A DNA stretch of 38,783 bases from Deltaproteobacteria bacterium (GCA_005887925.1 VBLP01000288.1:1-38783); one strand, 5' to 3'; numbered from the stretch's first letter, positions 24,974 to 34,217 are shown. Notes: a model not told the origin generated them from the sequence alone. A program made the numbers and translations.

Positions 24974-27004
24974 ATGCGAGCTTTCGCTACCCTCCTGATC
25001 GCTGTCGTCGCATGTCACGCGTCACCGCCGCCTGCCCCATTCGTGCACAGGCCGGCGCCGCCGCCGGCGCCCATCGCAGCGCCGGCGCCGCGGGAAGCGG
25101 CCCCCGTGGCACAGAAGCTCACCGCGGACACGCCGCGCACGACCGTCGAGGGTGCCACGTTCATCGCTCCGGCCGGCTGGACGATCACCGTGCGCGGCTC
25201 CGCCACGATCCTCGAGGCGCCGGAGCCGGGCTCGCGGATCGCACTGATCGACGTCCACGCCAAGGCCGCCGACGGCGCCGTCGCGGTCGCCTGGGCGGCC
25301 TACAACCCGCCCAGGTACTGGGCGCTCAAGCGCGCCACCCCCGAGGAAGATCGCGACGGCTGGGTCGATCAGAAGCAGTACATCTACGAGACCTCGCCCG
25401 GCGAGCACCGCGCCGTCATCGCCCATGCCGCGCGCCACGACGGCGTGTGGACCGTCGGCATCTTCGACATGGACCAGGCGGTCGCCGAGAAGCGCGCCAG
25501 CCAGATCGGCCTGATCTTCAGCCGGCTCCTGCCCAGGGACTACCAGCGCGAGAGCTTCGCCGGCAAGACCGCCAGCAAGCTCGACGCCGAGCGGCTCCAC
25601 CTGCTGACCTCGTTCATCGACGAGTCGCGCGACAGCTTCGGCGTTCCCGCGATCGCGCTCGGCATCGTCCAGGACGGCAAGGTCGTGTTCGCCGACGGCT
25701 TCGGCAGCAAGGAGCTCGGCAAACCGGGCCGCCCCGACGCCGACACGCTGTTCATGATCGCCTCGAACACCAAGGCGCTCACGACGCTGCTGCTCGCCAA
25801 GCTGGTCGATAGCAAGCGGCTGACCTGGGACACGCCGGTGATCCGGCTGATGCCGTCGTTCAAGCTCGGCGACGACGCGACCACCAGCAGCGTGCTGGTC
25901 AAGCACCTGATCTGCGCGTGCACCGGCCTGCCGCGCCAGGACCTCGAGTGGGTCATGGAGTTCAAGTCGGCGACGCCGGCGAGCTCGCTCAAGCTCCTCG
26001 GCACGATGCAGCCGACCAGCCAGTTCGGCGAGATGTTCCAGTACTCCAACCTGCTCGCCGCCGCGGCCGGTTACGTCGCGGCCTACGTCGTCTCGCCGCG
26101 CAAGGAGCTCGGCGCCGGCTACGACGCCGCGATGCACGCCGAGGTGTTCGGCCCGCTCGGCATGACCGCCACCACCTTCGACTACGCGCGCGCCCTGCGC
26201 GGCAACCACGCCGGCGCCTACGGCCTGGACATCGACGGCAACCCCGCGCCCGCGCTGATGGCCATCAACTACGCCGCGATCCCGGTGCGCCCCGCCGGCG
26301 GCGCGTGGAGCAACGTGCGCGACATGCTCCGCTACGTCGAGATGGAGCTCGCCCTGGGCAAGCTGCCCGGCGGCAAGCGCTACATCGCCGAGGACGCCCT
26401 GCTCGCCCGGCGCGCGCCGCAGGTCGCGATGGGCAAGGACACGAGCTACGGCATGGGCCTGATCGTCGACCACACCTGGGGCATCCCCGTCGTCCACCAC
26501 GGCGGCGACCTCGTCGGCTACCACAGCGACATGATCTGGCTGCCCGACCACAACGTCGGCGCCGTCATCCTGACCAACTCCGACGCCGGCGCGGTCATCC
26601 GCGGCGCGTTCCTCCGCAAGCTGCTCGAGGTGCTGTTCGACGGCCAGCCGCTCGCCGACGCCGAGCTCGCCGCCGCCGGCCGCCAGCTGCGCGCCGCGAT
26701 CGCCAGCGAGCGCGAGCGCCTGATCGTCCCCGCCGCCGACGACGACGCCGGCAAGCTCGCCGCCCACTACCACAACGACGCGCTCGGCGACATCGCGGTG
26801 TCGCGCGACAAGGGCGCCACCTACTTCGACGTCGGCGAGTGGCGGACCCCGGTCGCGTCGCGCCACAACCCCGACGGCTCGGTCTCGTTCATCACGATCA
26901 CCCCCGGCATCACCGGCCTCGAGGCCGTGGTCGGCTCGGCCGACGGCAAGCGCACGCTGGTGATCCGCGACGCCCAGCACCAGTACGTATTCACCGAGAA
27001 CTAA
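24974..27004 (+). CDS. Serine hydrolase lipoprotein, class C beta-lactamase fold
   Basis: 676 residues from ATG 24974. The N-terminus (LLIAVVACHA, lipobox C14) predicts a lipoprotein, followed by a proline-rich stretch and a 130-residue domain of unknown type (about 55-190). The catalytic domain has S264-N-T-K267 (SxxK), Y357-S-N359 (YxN) and H509-G-G511 (HxG), the triad of the beta-lactamase-related serine hydrolase family (penicillin-binding protein/esterase/D-aminopeptidase type). A C-terminal 90-residue beta domain completes it. It probably works on cell-wall peptides or esters in the periplasm; not an antibiotic-resistance enzyme by any sign here. The adjacent branched-chain binding-protein gene is separate, with its own ribosome site. 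Confidence 0.85.
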   Translation: MRAFATLLIAVVACHASPPPAPFVHRPAPPPAPIAAPAPREAAPVAQKLTADTPRTTVEGATFIAPAGWTITVRGSATILEAPEPGSRIALIDVHAKAADGAVAVAWAAYNPPRYWALKRATPEEDRDGWVDQKQYIYETSPGEHRAVIAHAARHDGVWTVGIFDMDQAVAEKRASQIGLIFSRLLPRDYQRESFAGKTASKLDAERLHLLTSFIDESRDSFGVPAIALGIVQDGKVVFADGFGSKELGKPGRPDADTLFMIASNTKALTTLLLAKLVDSKRLTWDTPVIRLMPSFKLGDDATTSSVLVKHLICACTGLPRQDLEWVMEFKSATPASSLKLLGTMQPTSQFGEMFQYSNLLAAAAGYVAAYVVSPRKELGAGYDAAMHAEVFGPLGMTATTFDYARALRGNHAGAYGLDIDGNPAPALMAINYAAIPVRPAGGAWSNVRDMLRYVEMELALGKLPGGKRYIAEDALLARRAPQVAMGKDTSYGMGLIVDHTWGIPVVHHGGDLVGYHSDMIWLPDHNVGAVILTNSDAGAVIRGAFLRKLLEVLFDGQPLADAELAAAGRQLRAAIASERERLIVPAADDDAGKLAAHYHNDALGDIAVSRDKGATYFDVGEWRTPVASRHNPDGSVSFITITPGITGLEAVVGSADGKRTLVIRDAQHQYVFTEN

Positions 27005-27153
27005 TCGGGAACTGCCGGGTTCCCGATCCCGCGACCGATCCGGCGCCGGCGCCGACGACGAGATCGCGCCCGACCCCGCGCTCGCATGGCGCGAATGGGG
27101 TAGTGTGGTGTCGTCCGTCTGCCTGCGTGTGTAGACTCGAAACGGAGGACTCC

Positions 27154-28437
27154 ATGTCGAAGCCGAAGTCGTGCGTCTCTGCGCTCTCGGTCGCGGCGTT
27201 GACCAGCATCGCCCTGCTGACCGCCGGATGCGACAAGAAGAAGGCCGAGAACCAGGAAGCCAAGACCGCAACCCCGGCGGCCGCCCCGATGGTCTCGGAG
27301 AAGACCGGCACGCCGGGGGTCACCGCGACCGAGATCAAGATCGGCCAGTCGACCACCTACAGCGGCCCGGTCTCGGCCTACGGCGTGATCGGCAAGACCG
27401 AATCCGCCTACTTCAAGATGATCAACGACAAGGGCGGGATCAACGGCCGCAAGATCAACTTCATCAGCCTCGACGACGGCTACTCCCCCGCCAAGGCGGT
27501 CGAGAACGTCCGCAAGCTGGTCGAGAACGAAGGCGTCGCGCTGATCTTCAACAACCTCGGCACCGCGCCCAACGTCGCCGTCCAGAAGTACCTCAACGAG
27601 CGCAAGGTCCCGCACCTGTTCGTCGCCACCGGCGCCGACCGCTGGGCCGACCGCGAGCACTTCCCGTGGACGATCGGCTTCCAGCCCAGCTACCAGGGCG
27701 AGGCCCGGATCTATGCCCGCTACCTGATGAAGGAGAAGCCCAATGCCAAGCTCTGCGTACTGTACCAGAACGACGACTTCGGCAAGGACTACCTGCTCGG
27801 CCTCAAGGCCGGGTTCGGCGACAAGCACGACAAGTTCGTGGTCAAGACCCAGTCCTACGAGGTCACCGATCCGACCATCGATTCGCAGATCGTCAGCCTG
27901 CAATCCGCCGGCTGCGACACCCTGCTCACCGCGACCACGCCCAAGTTCGCCGCCCAGTCGATCCGCAAGATCTACGACATCGGCTGGAAGCCGCTCCACA
28001 TCATGAGCGGCGTGGCGGTGTCGCGCTCCGCCGTCCTCATCCCCGCCGGCCTCGAGAAGGCCGTCGGCATGATCAGCGCCGGCTACATCAAGGACATCAC
28101 CGACCCGTCCCTCGCCAACGACGCCGGCCTGAACGAGTTCCGCGACTTCGCCAAGCAGTACCTCACCGGCTTCGACCTCAACGACGGCAACATCCTCTAC
28201 GGCTTCGCGGTCGCCCAGACGCTGGTCAAGGTGCTCACCCAGTGCGGCGACGACCTGTCCCGCGACAACATCATGAAGCAGGCCACCAACCTCAAGAACA
28301 TCGCGCTCGGCGTCCTCGGCCCAGGCATCGCGATCACCACCGGCCCCAGCGACTACCGCCCCCTCGAGCAGGTCCAGTTCGGCCGCTTCAACGGCAACAA
28401 CTTCGTCACCTTCGGCGACGTCCTCACGACCGACTGA
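27154..28437 (+). CDS. Branched-chain amino-acid type periplasmic binding lipoprotein
   Basis: 427 residues from ATG 27154, with a perfect GGAGGA four bases upstream. A lipoprotein signal (SIALLTAGC, C26) precedes a charged linker (KKKAENQEAKTATPAAAP) and a LivJ-type Periplasmic binding protein fold: IKIGQSTTYSGPVSAYGVIGKTESAYFKMINDKGGINGRKI, then VRKLVENEGVALIFNNLGT and VLYQNDDFGKDYLLGLKAGF. This family binds leucine/isoleucine/valine, urea, aromatics or other small ligands. No LivH, LivM, LivG or LivF genes follow; the next gene is an EamA permease. It is thus an orphan receptor that may feed an unlinked ABC transporter or a sensor. The ligand is unknown. Confidence 0.9.
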   Translation: MSKPKSCVSALSVAALTSIALLTAGCDKKKAENQEAKTATPAAAPMVSEKTGTPGVTATEIKIGQSTTYSGPVSAYGVIGKTESAYFKMINDKGGINGRKINFISLDDGYSPAKAVENVRKLVENEGVALIFNNLGTAPNVAVQKYLNERKVPHLFVATGADRWADREHFPWTIGFQPSYQGEARIYARYLMKEKPNAKLCVLYQNDDFGKDYLLGLKAGFGDKHDKFVVKTQSYEVTDPTIDSQIVSLQSAGCDTLLTATTPKFAAQSIRKIYDIGWKPLHIMSGVAVSRSAVLIPAGLEKAVGMISAGYIKDITDPSLANDAGLNEFRDFAKQYLTGFDLNDGNILYGFAVAQTLVKVLTQCGDDLSRDNIMKQATNLKNIALGVLGPGIAITTGPSDYRPLEQVQFGRFNGNNFVTFGDVLTTD

Positions 28438-28451
28438 ACGGCGTCATGCGC

Positions 28452-28468
28452 CGGCGGCGAGCCCGCCG
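28452..28468 (+). terminator. GC hairpin after the binding-protein gene
   Basis: CGGCGG (28452-28457) pairs with CCGCCG (28463-28468) around a 5-base loop, 15 bases after the stop codon. There is no T run, so a factor-independent terminator is only possible, not clear. The 123-base spacer to the EamA gene otherwise shows nothing. Confidence 0.3.
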
Positions 28469-28560
28469 CGCGAGATCCGGCACGAGCACACGTCGGGCCG
28501 GAATCCGGCGATCAGCGGCAGGCGGTCGTCGGAGGGGCGGCGGTCCACTATGCTGGGTCG

Positions 28561-29445
28561 GTGGTGGAACCGCGCGCAGTCGTGCCTGGGAGCGCCGCGC
28601 GCGAGCATCGCGAGGCGCTGGTGCTGCTGGCGCTGTGCGGTCTTCTGTGGAGCGCGGCCGGCCTCTTGATCAAGCTGGTCGACTGGAACGCCCCGGCGAT
28701 CTGGTCGGCGCGCAGCGCGATCTGCGCGGCTGCGATCTGTGCGGTGCGCCGGCCGTCGTTCGCGCGGATCTCGGCGGCGGAGTGGCGCGCGGCGGTTGCG
28801 CTGGCCGCGACCACCGGGCTGTTCATCCTCGCCAACAAGCTCACGACCGCGGCCAACGCGATCCTGATCCAGTACTCGGCACCGGTCTGGGTCGCGCTGC
28901 TGGGCTCGTGGCTGCTCGGCGAGCGGGCCCGCCGGATCGACTGGTTGACGATCGCGCTGGTGCTGGTCGGGATCACGCTGTTCTTCTTCCATCAGCTGAC
29001 GTTCGATCATGTCGCCGGCAACCTGGTGGCGCTGGTCAGCGGCATCGTCACGGCGCTGTACACGCTGTCGATCCGCAAGGTCGCGATGACCGGCGGCGCC
29101 GCGGCCACCGATCCGCTGCGCCCGATCTTGCTCGGTAACCTGATCGCGACGGTGGTCGGCGCTCCGTTCCTGCTCGCGTCGCCGCCGCCGGGCGTCGCCG
29201 GATGGACCACGCTCGCTGCGCTCGGCATCTTCCAGCAAGCGCTGCCCTACGTGCTCTATGCGCGCGCGATCCGCCGCGCCTCCGCGCTCGAGGCGATCCT
29301 GATCCCGGTGATCGAGCCGATCCTGTCGCCGGTCTGGGTCGCGCTCGGCGTCGGCGAGCTACCGGGCGGCTGGGCGCTCCTCGGCGGCGCGATCGTCGTC
29401 ACCGCGGTCACGGCGCGCGCCGTGATCGGTCGCCGACGTCACTGA
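28561..29445 (+). CDS. EamA/DMT-family permease
   Basis: 294 residues with ten membrane helices in two EamA repeats of five: the first includes ALVLLALCGLLWSAAGLLIKL, the second NLIATVVGAPFLL and later AILIPVIEPILSPVWVALGVGE, the conserved loop of this family. The start is GTG 28561; a second GTG follows immediately. Members export or take up amino acids, nucleosides or other metabolites through the inner membrane. The binding-protein gene before it is not in the same operon by spacing (123 bases). Function beyond drug/metabolite transporter cannot be given. Confidence 0.9.
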   Translation: MVEPRAVVPGSAAREHREALVLLALCGLLWSAAGLLIKLVDWNAPAIWSARSAICAAAICAVRRPSFARISAAEWRAAVALAATTGLFILANKLTTAANAILIQYSAPVWVALLGSWLLGERARRIDWLTIALVLVGITLFFFHQLTFDHVAGNLVALVSGIVTALYTLSIRKVAMTGGAAATDPLRPILLGNLIATVVGAPFLLASPPPGVAGWTTLAALGIFQQALPYVLYARAIRRASALEAILIPVIEPILSPVWVALGVGELPGGWALLGGAIVVTAVTARAVIGRRRH

Positions 29446-29671
29446 GATCGAGGACCAGGCGCGACGTCCGCGGCTCACCGAGCGCCGGTGCGAAGATCGA
29501 GGATGAGCCGTGCGCGATCGCACCGGAAACGGAGCAATGCCGGCGAGATGTGATGCGCCCGGCACCGCGCGCCTGCATTGCACGGCGGTGATGACGTGGC
29601 GCGGCATGATGATCACCTCGATCTGGAATGGGCCGTGACGAGCCAGGTACGCTGGCGCCAGGAGAAGTCGG
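29446..29671. other. Spacer before the propeller receptor gene
   Basis: 226 bases without a frame of coding character. A GATCGAGGA motif occurs twice near the left end (about 29446 and 29496) and the DNA near 29650-29671 includes the ribosome site of the next gene. No promoter could be fixed. Confidence 0.4.
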
Positions 29672-32197
29672 ATGCGAACGTGGCCCGTCAGTATCGCCAT
29701 CGCCGTCCAGCTCGGTGCAGCGCACACCGCCGATGCACTGGATGGCCATCGCAACGTCGCGCAGTACGCGCAGACGCACTTCGCCGCGCGCGACGGCATG
29801 CCGCACGGCTACGCCGGCGCGATCGCGCAGACCGCGGACGGTTATCTGTGGAGCGCCAGCCAGGAGGGGTTGTCGCGGTTCGACGGCACGGGGTTCACCA
29901 CGTTCGACCACCGCAACACCGAGGGCGTGCCGGCCAACGTGTTCACGGCGCTCGCGGTCGACGCCGCCGGGACGCTGTGGGCCGGGACCTACGACCACGG
30001 CGTCCTGCACCTGGTCGGCGGCGAGTTCCGCGCGGTGGCGTGGGAGCCGGGGCCGCAGGAGCAGCGGGTGCGCGCGCTGGCGTTCGACGGCAACGGCGAT
30101 CTGTGGATCGGGATGCGCGATCGCGGCGTGGTCAGGCTGCACGCCGGCGCGCTGGTCGGCGCGCTGACCACGCACGACCGGCTGCCCAGCGACGACGTCC
30201 GCACGTTCCTGCTCGCGCGCGACGGCACGATGTGGATCGGCACGTTCAAGGGGCTCGTGCGCTGGAGGGCGGGCCAGATCGCGCCGGGCCCGGCCGCGCT
30301 CGACGGCAGCACGATCCACGCGATCGCGCAGGACGCGCAGGGCGATCTGTGGTGCGCGACCGACAAGGGCGTCGCCCGCGTCCGCGGCGACACCGTCGAG
30401 CTCCGCGACGGCAGCCGGCTGCCGGCCGGCGATGCCCACAGCGTGCTGTTCGATCGCGACGGCAACCTGTGGATCGGCACCAGCGCCGGGGTCGCGCGGA
30501 TGACGCCGGACGGAGAGATCCAGCGGCTGCCGCAGCCCGGGGTGCTGATCCTGGCGCTGTTCGAGGACAGCGAGGGCAACCTGTGGGTCGGCAGCAAGAA
30601 GGGGCTCGACCGGCTGCGCGACGGCGACGTGATCCCGGTCGGTGCCACCGAGGGATTGACCGACGAGGCCGCCGAGGGCGTGCGCGAGGATGTCACCGGC
30701 GCGATGTGGATCACCACGTCGGACGGGCTGTTCGTGATCCCGCCCGGACAGACGGCGGCGACCAAGGTCGTCGGCGACCGCGGCATCATGTACGCGATCT
30801 ATCCCGACTCGCACGGCGACGTGTGGTTCGGCGGGCGCGATGGCGACATCGGCCGCTGGCACGCCGGCCGGTTCACCTGGCTCGGCCACCAGCGCTGGGA
30901 GCGCATCCGGTCGTTCGCCGAGATCGGCGACGAGCTGTGGATCGGCAACGATCACGGTCTGTACCGGCTGCGAGGCCAGCGCCTCGACGATGCCGAGGCG
31001 ATCGTGTCGGGCGTCGCGGTCGGCCAGATCGTGCCCGACGCGGCCGGCTCGCTGTGGCTGGCGACCGCCGGCGGTGGCCTGATGCACTGGCGCGACGGCT
31101 CGCTGGTGCCGGTTCCGCCGGGCGGCCCGCCGCGCAACACGCCGGTCGACACGATCCTGCTCGATCCCGACGGCACGATGTGGGTGGGGACCGGCGGCAG
31201 CGGGCTGTGGCGGCTGCGCGACGGCCGCTGGTTCGCGTTCACGACGCGCGACGGGATGTTCGACGACCTGATGTGGACCGTCCTCGACGACAGGCGCGGC
31301 AACCTGTGGATGTCGTCGAACCGCGGGATCTGGCGCGTGAGCCGCGAGCAGCTCGAGGCCCGTGCCGCGGGCCGGCGCGCCGCGATCGACTCGGTGGTCT
31401 ACGGCGAGGCCGATGGCATGCGCGATCGCGAGTGCAACGGCGCGAACGACCCGGCGGGCTGGCGGGCCCACGACGGCCGGCTGTGGTTCCCCACCGGCAA
31501 GGGCGCCGTCGTCATCGATCCGGCGCACCTCCACACGACCCGGCCGCCGAACGCGGTGCTCGAGACCGCGCGGGTCGACGGCCAGCCGCAGCACCTGTCG
31601 GCGCGGCTCGCGCTGGCGCCCGGCGCCGGCCGCCTCGAGATCGGCTACACGGCGCCCACGCCACGCGGGCTGCAGCGGCTGCACTACCGCTACCGGCTCG
31701 AGGGCTTCGATCACGACTGGAACGACGCCGGCATGCAGCGCATCGCGCAGTACACCAACCTCGCGCCCGGCGAGTACCGCTTCGTCGTCGAGGCCGGGCT
31801 CGACGGCGCGTGGGGCCACGCCGCCACGCTGGAGGTGACCTTGCCGCCGCTGTTCTACCAGACCGGCTGGTTCATCGCGCTGGCGGCGCTGTCGATCGCG
31901 CTGGCGATCGTGGCGGTGCCGCTGGTCCGCGTGCGCCAGCTCCGGCTCCGCGCCCGCGAGCTCGACCGGCGGGTCCAGGAGGCGGTCAGCGAGCTCAAGG
32001 TGCTGTCGGGCATGCTGCCGATCTGCGCGTGGTGCAAGAAGATCCGCGACGATCGGGGCTACTGGAGCAAGATCGAGGCGTATCTCAGCGCGCGCACCGA
32101 CGCCCAGTTCACGCACGGCATCTGCCCCGAGTGCACCGACAAGATGCTCTCCGACGACCCGACCAGCCGCAACACGCCGCCGGTGTCTCCCGCGTGA
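29672..32197 (+). CDS. Two-component propeller receptor ending in a four-cysteine domain
   Basis: 841 residues from ATG 29672 with GGAGAAG upstream. A signal peptide is followed by about twelve beta-propeller blades of the Reg_prop type (repeats of the form D.xGxLWxGTxxGxxR: DGYLWSASQEGLSRF, TLWAGTYDHGVLHL, DLWIGMRDRGVVRL and so on), then a Y_Y_Y-type domain (YRYRLEGFDHDWNDA ... YTNLAPGEYRFVVEA) and one membrane helix (about 730-750). Normally a histidine kinase or DNA-binding domain follows. Here there is a short coiled coil, then a small domain with two CxxC pairs, C785/C788 and C818/C821 (ICAWCKKIRDD ... GYWSKIEAYL ... HGICPEC), known as a tail of various signalling proteins and likely a metal site. 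Signal and output unknown. Confidence 0.85.
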   Translation: MRTWPVSIAIAVQLGAAHTADALDGHRNVAQYAQTHFAARDGMPHGYAGAIAQTADGYLWSASQEGLSRFDGTGFTTFDHRNTEGVPANVFTALAVDAAGTLWAGTYDHGVLHLVGGEFRAVAWEPGPQEQRVRALAFDGNGDLWIGMRDRGVVRLHAGALVGALTTHDRLPSDDVRTFLLARDGTMWIGTFKGLVRWRAGQIAPGPAALDGSTIHAIAQDAQGDLWCATDKGVARVRGDTVELRDGSRLPAGDAHSVLFDRDGNLWIGTSAGVARMTPDGEIQRLPQPGVLILALFEDSEGNLWVGSKKGLDRLRDGDVIPVGATEGLTDEAAEGVREDVTGAMWITTSDGLFVIPPGQTAATKVVGDRGIMYAIYPDSHGDVWFGGRDGDIGRWHAGRFTWLGHQRWERIRSFAEIGDELWIGNDHGLYRLRGQRLDDAEAIVSGVAVGQIVPDAAGSLWLATAGGGLMHWRDGSLVPVPPGGPPRNTPVDTILLDPDGTMWVGTGGSGLWRLRDGRWFAFTTRDGMFDDLMWTVLDDRRGNLWMSSNRGIWRVSREQLEARAAGRRAAIDSVVYGEADGMRDRECNGANDPAGWRAHDGRLWFPTGKGAVVIDPAHLHTTRPPNAVLETARVDGQPQHLSARLALAPGAGRLEIGYTAPTPRGLQRLHYRYRLEGFDHDWNDAGMQRIAQYTNLAPGEYRFVVEAGLDGAWGHAATLEVTLPPLFYQTGWFIALAALSIALAIVAVPLVRVRQLRLRARELDRRVQEAVSELKVLSGMLPICAWCKKIRDDRGYWSKIEAYLSARTDAQFTHGICPECTDKMLSDDPTSRNTPPVSPA

Positions 32198-32246
32198 GCG
32201 CCGGCAGGCCTCAGCGCAGGATGTCGTGGAACGACGGGGATCGTCA

Positions 32247-32260
32247 GGACATTGATGTCC
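32247..32260. terminator. Palindrome between convergent genes
   Basis: GGACAT-TG-ATGTCC is a perfect 6-bp dyad with a 2-base centre, in the 63-base spacer between the propeller receptor and the serine hydrolase, touching the latter's stop codon. It may act as a shared stop structure or a protein site; no T run follows. Confidence 0.35.
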
Positions 32261-34117
32261 CTAGAAGCAGGGCGCCCAGGTCGACAGCGCGGACCGGATC
32301 GGCTCGCGCAGCGGCTCGGCCTTGGCGGCGTTGAACGTGTTGTTCGCCGCCGTGGCGCTGGTCGAACCGTCGATGAAGATGCCCCAGACGAAGCTGCGGC
32401 TGCCGACGAGGCCGCGCGTGCACTGCGGGATCTCGGCCGAGCCGGCCACGGAGCGGTACTCGAGGCACGGGCTCGACGGACACAGCGTGTAGCCGCCCGC
32501 CTTGTAGTGGGTCAGGAGCCGGCTCTTGAACTGGCTGATCTCGGTCGCGTTGAGGCCGAACGCGGGCGCCTCGGCGTCGACGATGGCGTTGACCGCGCTC
32601 TGGATGCCGGTGAAGTCACCGGCCTGGGCCGGCATCCGCGAGTACAGCTCCGGCCGGTTGGTCGACGACAGGAGCGTGCCGTTGGCGATGCCTTCGTAGA
32701 TCACGCCGGCGTCGGCGAGCGTCATCTGGTTGGCGGGTGGGCCGCCGCAGCCGGGGTAGTGGTTGAGGTGCGTGCCGGTCAGGCCGATGTTCTGGGCGGT
32801 CTGGTTGATCGCGGCGAAGCCGTAGGTGTCGATCATCGCCCTGGTGCGCTGGTTGTCCGAGCTCTCGAGCATCTGCAGGATCGCGTTGCCCATCGGCTCG
32901 GTGCCGGTGATCGTGCTGGTCGGGCAGCTGCCCGACGCGGGTGGCGCGTAGACCACGACGCTCTGGCCCAGGCTGGCGCCGGCGTCGACCTGCTCCATCG
33001 CGTGGAGGCCGATCAGGATCTTGATCGAGCTCGCCGGCTCGAAGATCCGGCTGTCCTGGAGGCTGGCCTGCACGCCGCCGCCGACCTGCTTGAGGTAGAG
33101 GCCGGTCTCGCCGTCGGTGCCGCTGCGCAGGATCTGGCCGACGCGCGTGGACGCGGCGTTCGAGTTGTTGACCATCACCGCGGCGAACCGGCGCGAGCCG
33201 TTGATGAAGTAGCTCTTGACGTCGAGCAGGCGCGCGCCGTTCTGCGACAGCCGATCGCCGAGGTCGGCCGCCGACAGCCCGTAGTACCACCACCAGTAGA
33301 TGCCCGGGTTCTGCTCCATGACGACGTTGAACGTCGAGCCGCCGGCGTCGGCCGGCTCGATGGAGATCAGGAACGCGTTGTTCTGCGACAGCAGGCTGCC
33401 GACCTGGCTGCCGGTGACGCCGTAGTACCACCACCACGCCATCGCATCGCCGCCGGTGTTGGGGATCATCACCACCGCGTAGCGGGTGACGCCGCCGGTG
33501 ACGTACGACCGGAAGTCGACCAGGCGTGCGTTGTTCTGCGACAGCAGCGTGGCGATCTGCGACGTCGTCACGCCGTAGTACCACCACCAGCCCTTGGCGT
33601 CGGCGCCGGTGTTGCTGATCAGCACCGCCGCGAAGTACGTGGTGCCGCCGACGTCGTAGGCGTCGAGGCTCACGATGCGCGCGTTGAGGCTGTTGATGTT
33701 GGCCGACAGCTGGCTCGCGGTCAGGCCGTAGTAGTACCACCAGCTCTTGGCGTAGCTGCCGGTGTTGCTGACCAGCGCGACCGTGAACAACAGCGGAGAG
33801 GCCTGCTCGACCTGGAGGCTGACGATGCGCCCGCCGGTGCTGCTGACGATCGACGACAGCTGCGCCGGGCTGATGCCGTAGTACCACCACCACGCGGTCG
33901 GCGTGGTGTTCAGCGTCTCCGCGAGCGCCGCCTGCTCGCGCTGTCCGAGCTCCTCGGGCTGTCCCGGCTCCTCGGGCTGTGTCAGATCGCCGCACGCGGC
34001 CAGCGCCACGGCGAGCGCGGCGAACGCCGCGACGAGCTTGCCGCCGCGGCGACGCCGCGCGGTGTCATGAGATGCACTGTCAAACATGATATCGCTGTCC
34101 TTTGTCTCGTAACTCAT
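32261..34117 (-). CDS. Serine hydrolase lipoprotein with five WWWYYG repeats
   Basis: 618 residues from ATG 34117, with AGGGAGAGG just upstream (an ATG at 34087, also with AAAGGA nearby, is possible). A lipoprotein signal (AALAVALAAC) is followed by five repeats of about 50 residues, each opening with a W-rich motif: AWWWYYGISPAQL, SWWYYYGLTASQL, GWWWYYGVTTSQI, AWWWYYGVTGSQV and YWWWYYGLSAADL, then a strand set ending in N-T/S-G. The rest (from about 330) is a class A beta-lactamase-like domain: SSIK, SSDNQ (SDN) and NQMTLADAGV, but the KTG-type motif is replaced (near RSFVWGIFIDG) and four cysteines cluster near the end. The repeats resemble the bacterial tandem repeat domain described with such hydrolases. 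Substrate unknown; cell-envelope peptide is plausible. Confidence 0.82.
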   Translation of the reverse strand: MSYETKDSDIMFDSASHDTARRRRGGKLVAAFAALAVALAACGDLTQPEEPGQPEELGQREQAALAETLNTTPTAWWWYYGISPAQLSSIVSSTGGRIVSLQVEQASPLLFTVALVSNTGSYAKSWWYYYGLTASQLSANINSLNARIVSLDAYDVGGTTYFAAVLISNTGADAKGWWWYYGVTTSQIATLLSQNNARLVDFRSYVTGGVTRYAVVMIPNTGGDAMAWWWYYGVTGSQVGSLLSQNNAFLISIEPADAGGSTFNVVMEQNPGIYWWWYYGLSAADLGDRLSQNGARLLDVKSYFINGSRRFAAVMVNNSNAASTRVGQILRSGTDGETGLYLKQVGGGVQASLQDSRIFEPASSIKILIGLHAMEQVDAGASLGQSVVVYAPPASGSCPTSTITGTEPMGNAILQMLESSDNQRTRAMIDTYGFAAINQTAQNIGLTGTHLNHYPGCGGPPANQMTLADAGVIYEGIANGTLLSSTNRPELYSRMPAQAGDFTGIQSAVNAIVDAEAPAFGLNATEISQFKSRLLTHYKAGGYTLCPSSPCLEYRSVAGSAEIPQCTRGLVGSRSFVWGIFIDGSTSATAANNTFNAAKAEPLREPIRSALSTWAPCF

Positions 34118-34196
34118 CTGCCCTCTCCCTTTTGCCCCCGGATAGAGTTCGACCTCGCTCGCCTGTTACAGACGATCGATCGCGCGTCGACGAGAC

Positions 34197-34217
34197 CGGT
34201 CGGACCACGACCGACCG
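34197..34217. promoter_or_regulatory. Inverted repeat between divergent hydrolase genes
   Basis: CGGTCGG (34197-34203) and CCGACCG (34211-34217) form a perfect 7-bp inverted repeat around 7 bases, in the 188-base spacer between the WWWYYG hydrolase and the penicillin-acylase gene. A dimeric regulator could bind there and control both genes. No -35/-10 pair was identified. Confidence 0.45.

Noticed and set aside
24974-27004. The lipoprotein serine hydrolase as a true beta-lactamase
   Set aside because: SxxK, YxN and HxG are shared by esterases, peptidases and penicillin-binding relatives, and the extra N- and C-terminal domains are not found in resistance enzymes.
28444-29238. Minus-strand frame opposite the EamA permease
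   Set aside because: The plus frame gives ten clean membrane helices; the minus frame is rich in R, D, Q and P with no fold.
29408-32116. 902-codon minus-strand frame opposite the propeller receptor
   Set aside because: Its sequence is low-complexity (AVA, RDR, HPD patterns) without domains; the plus strand encodes clear propeller blades.
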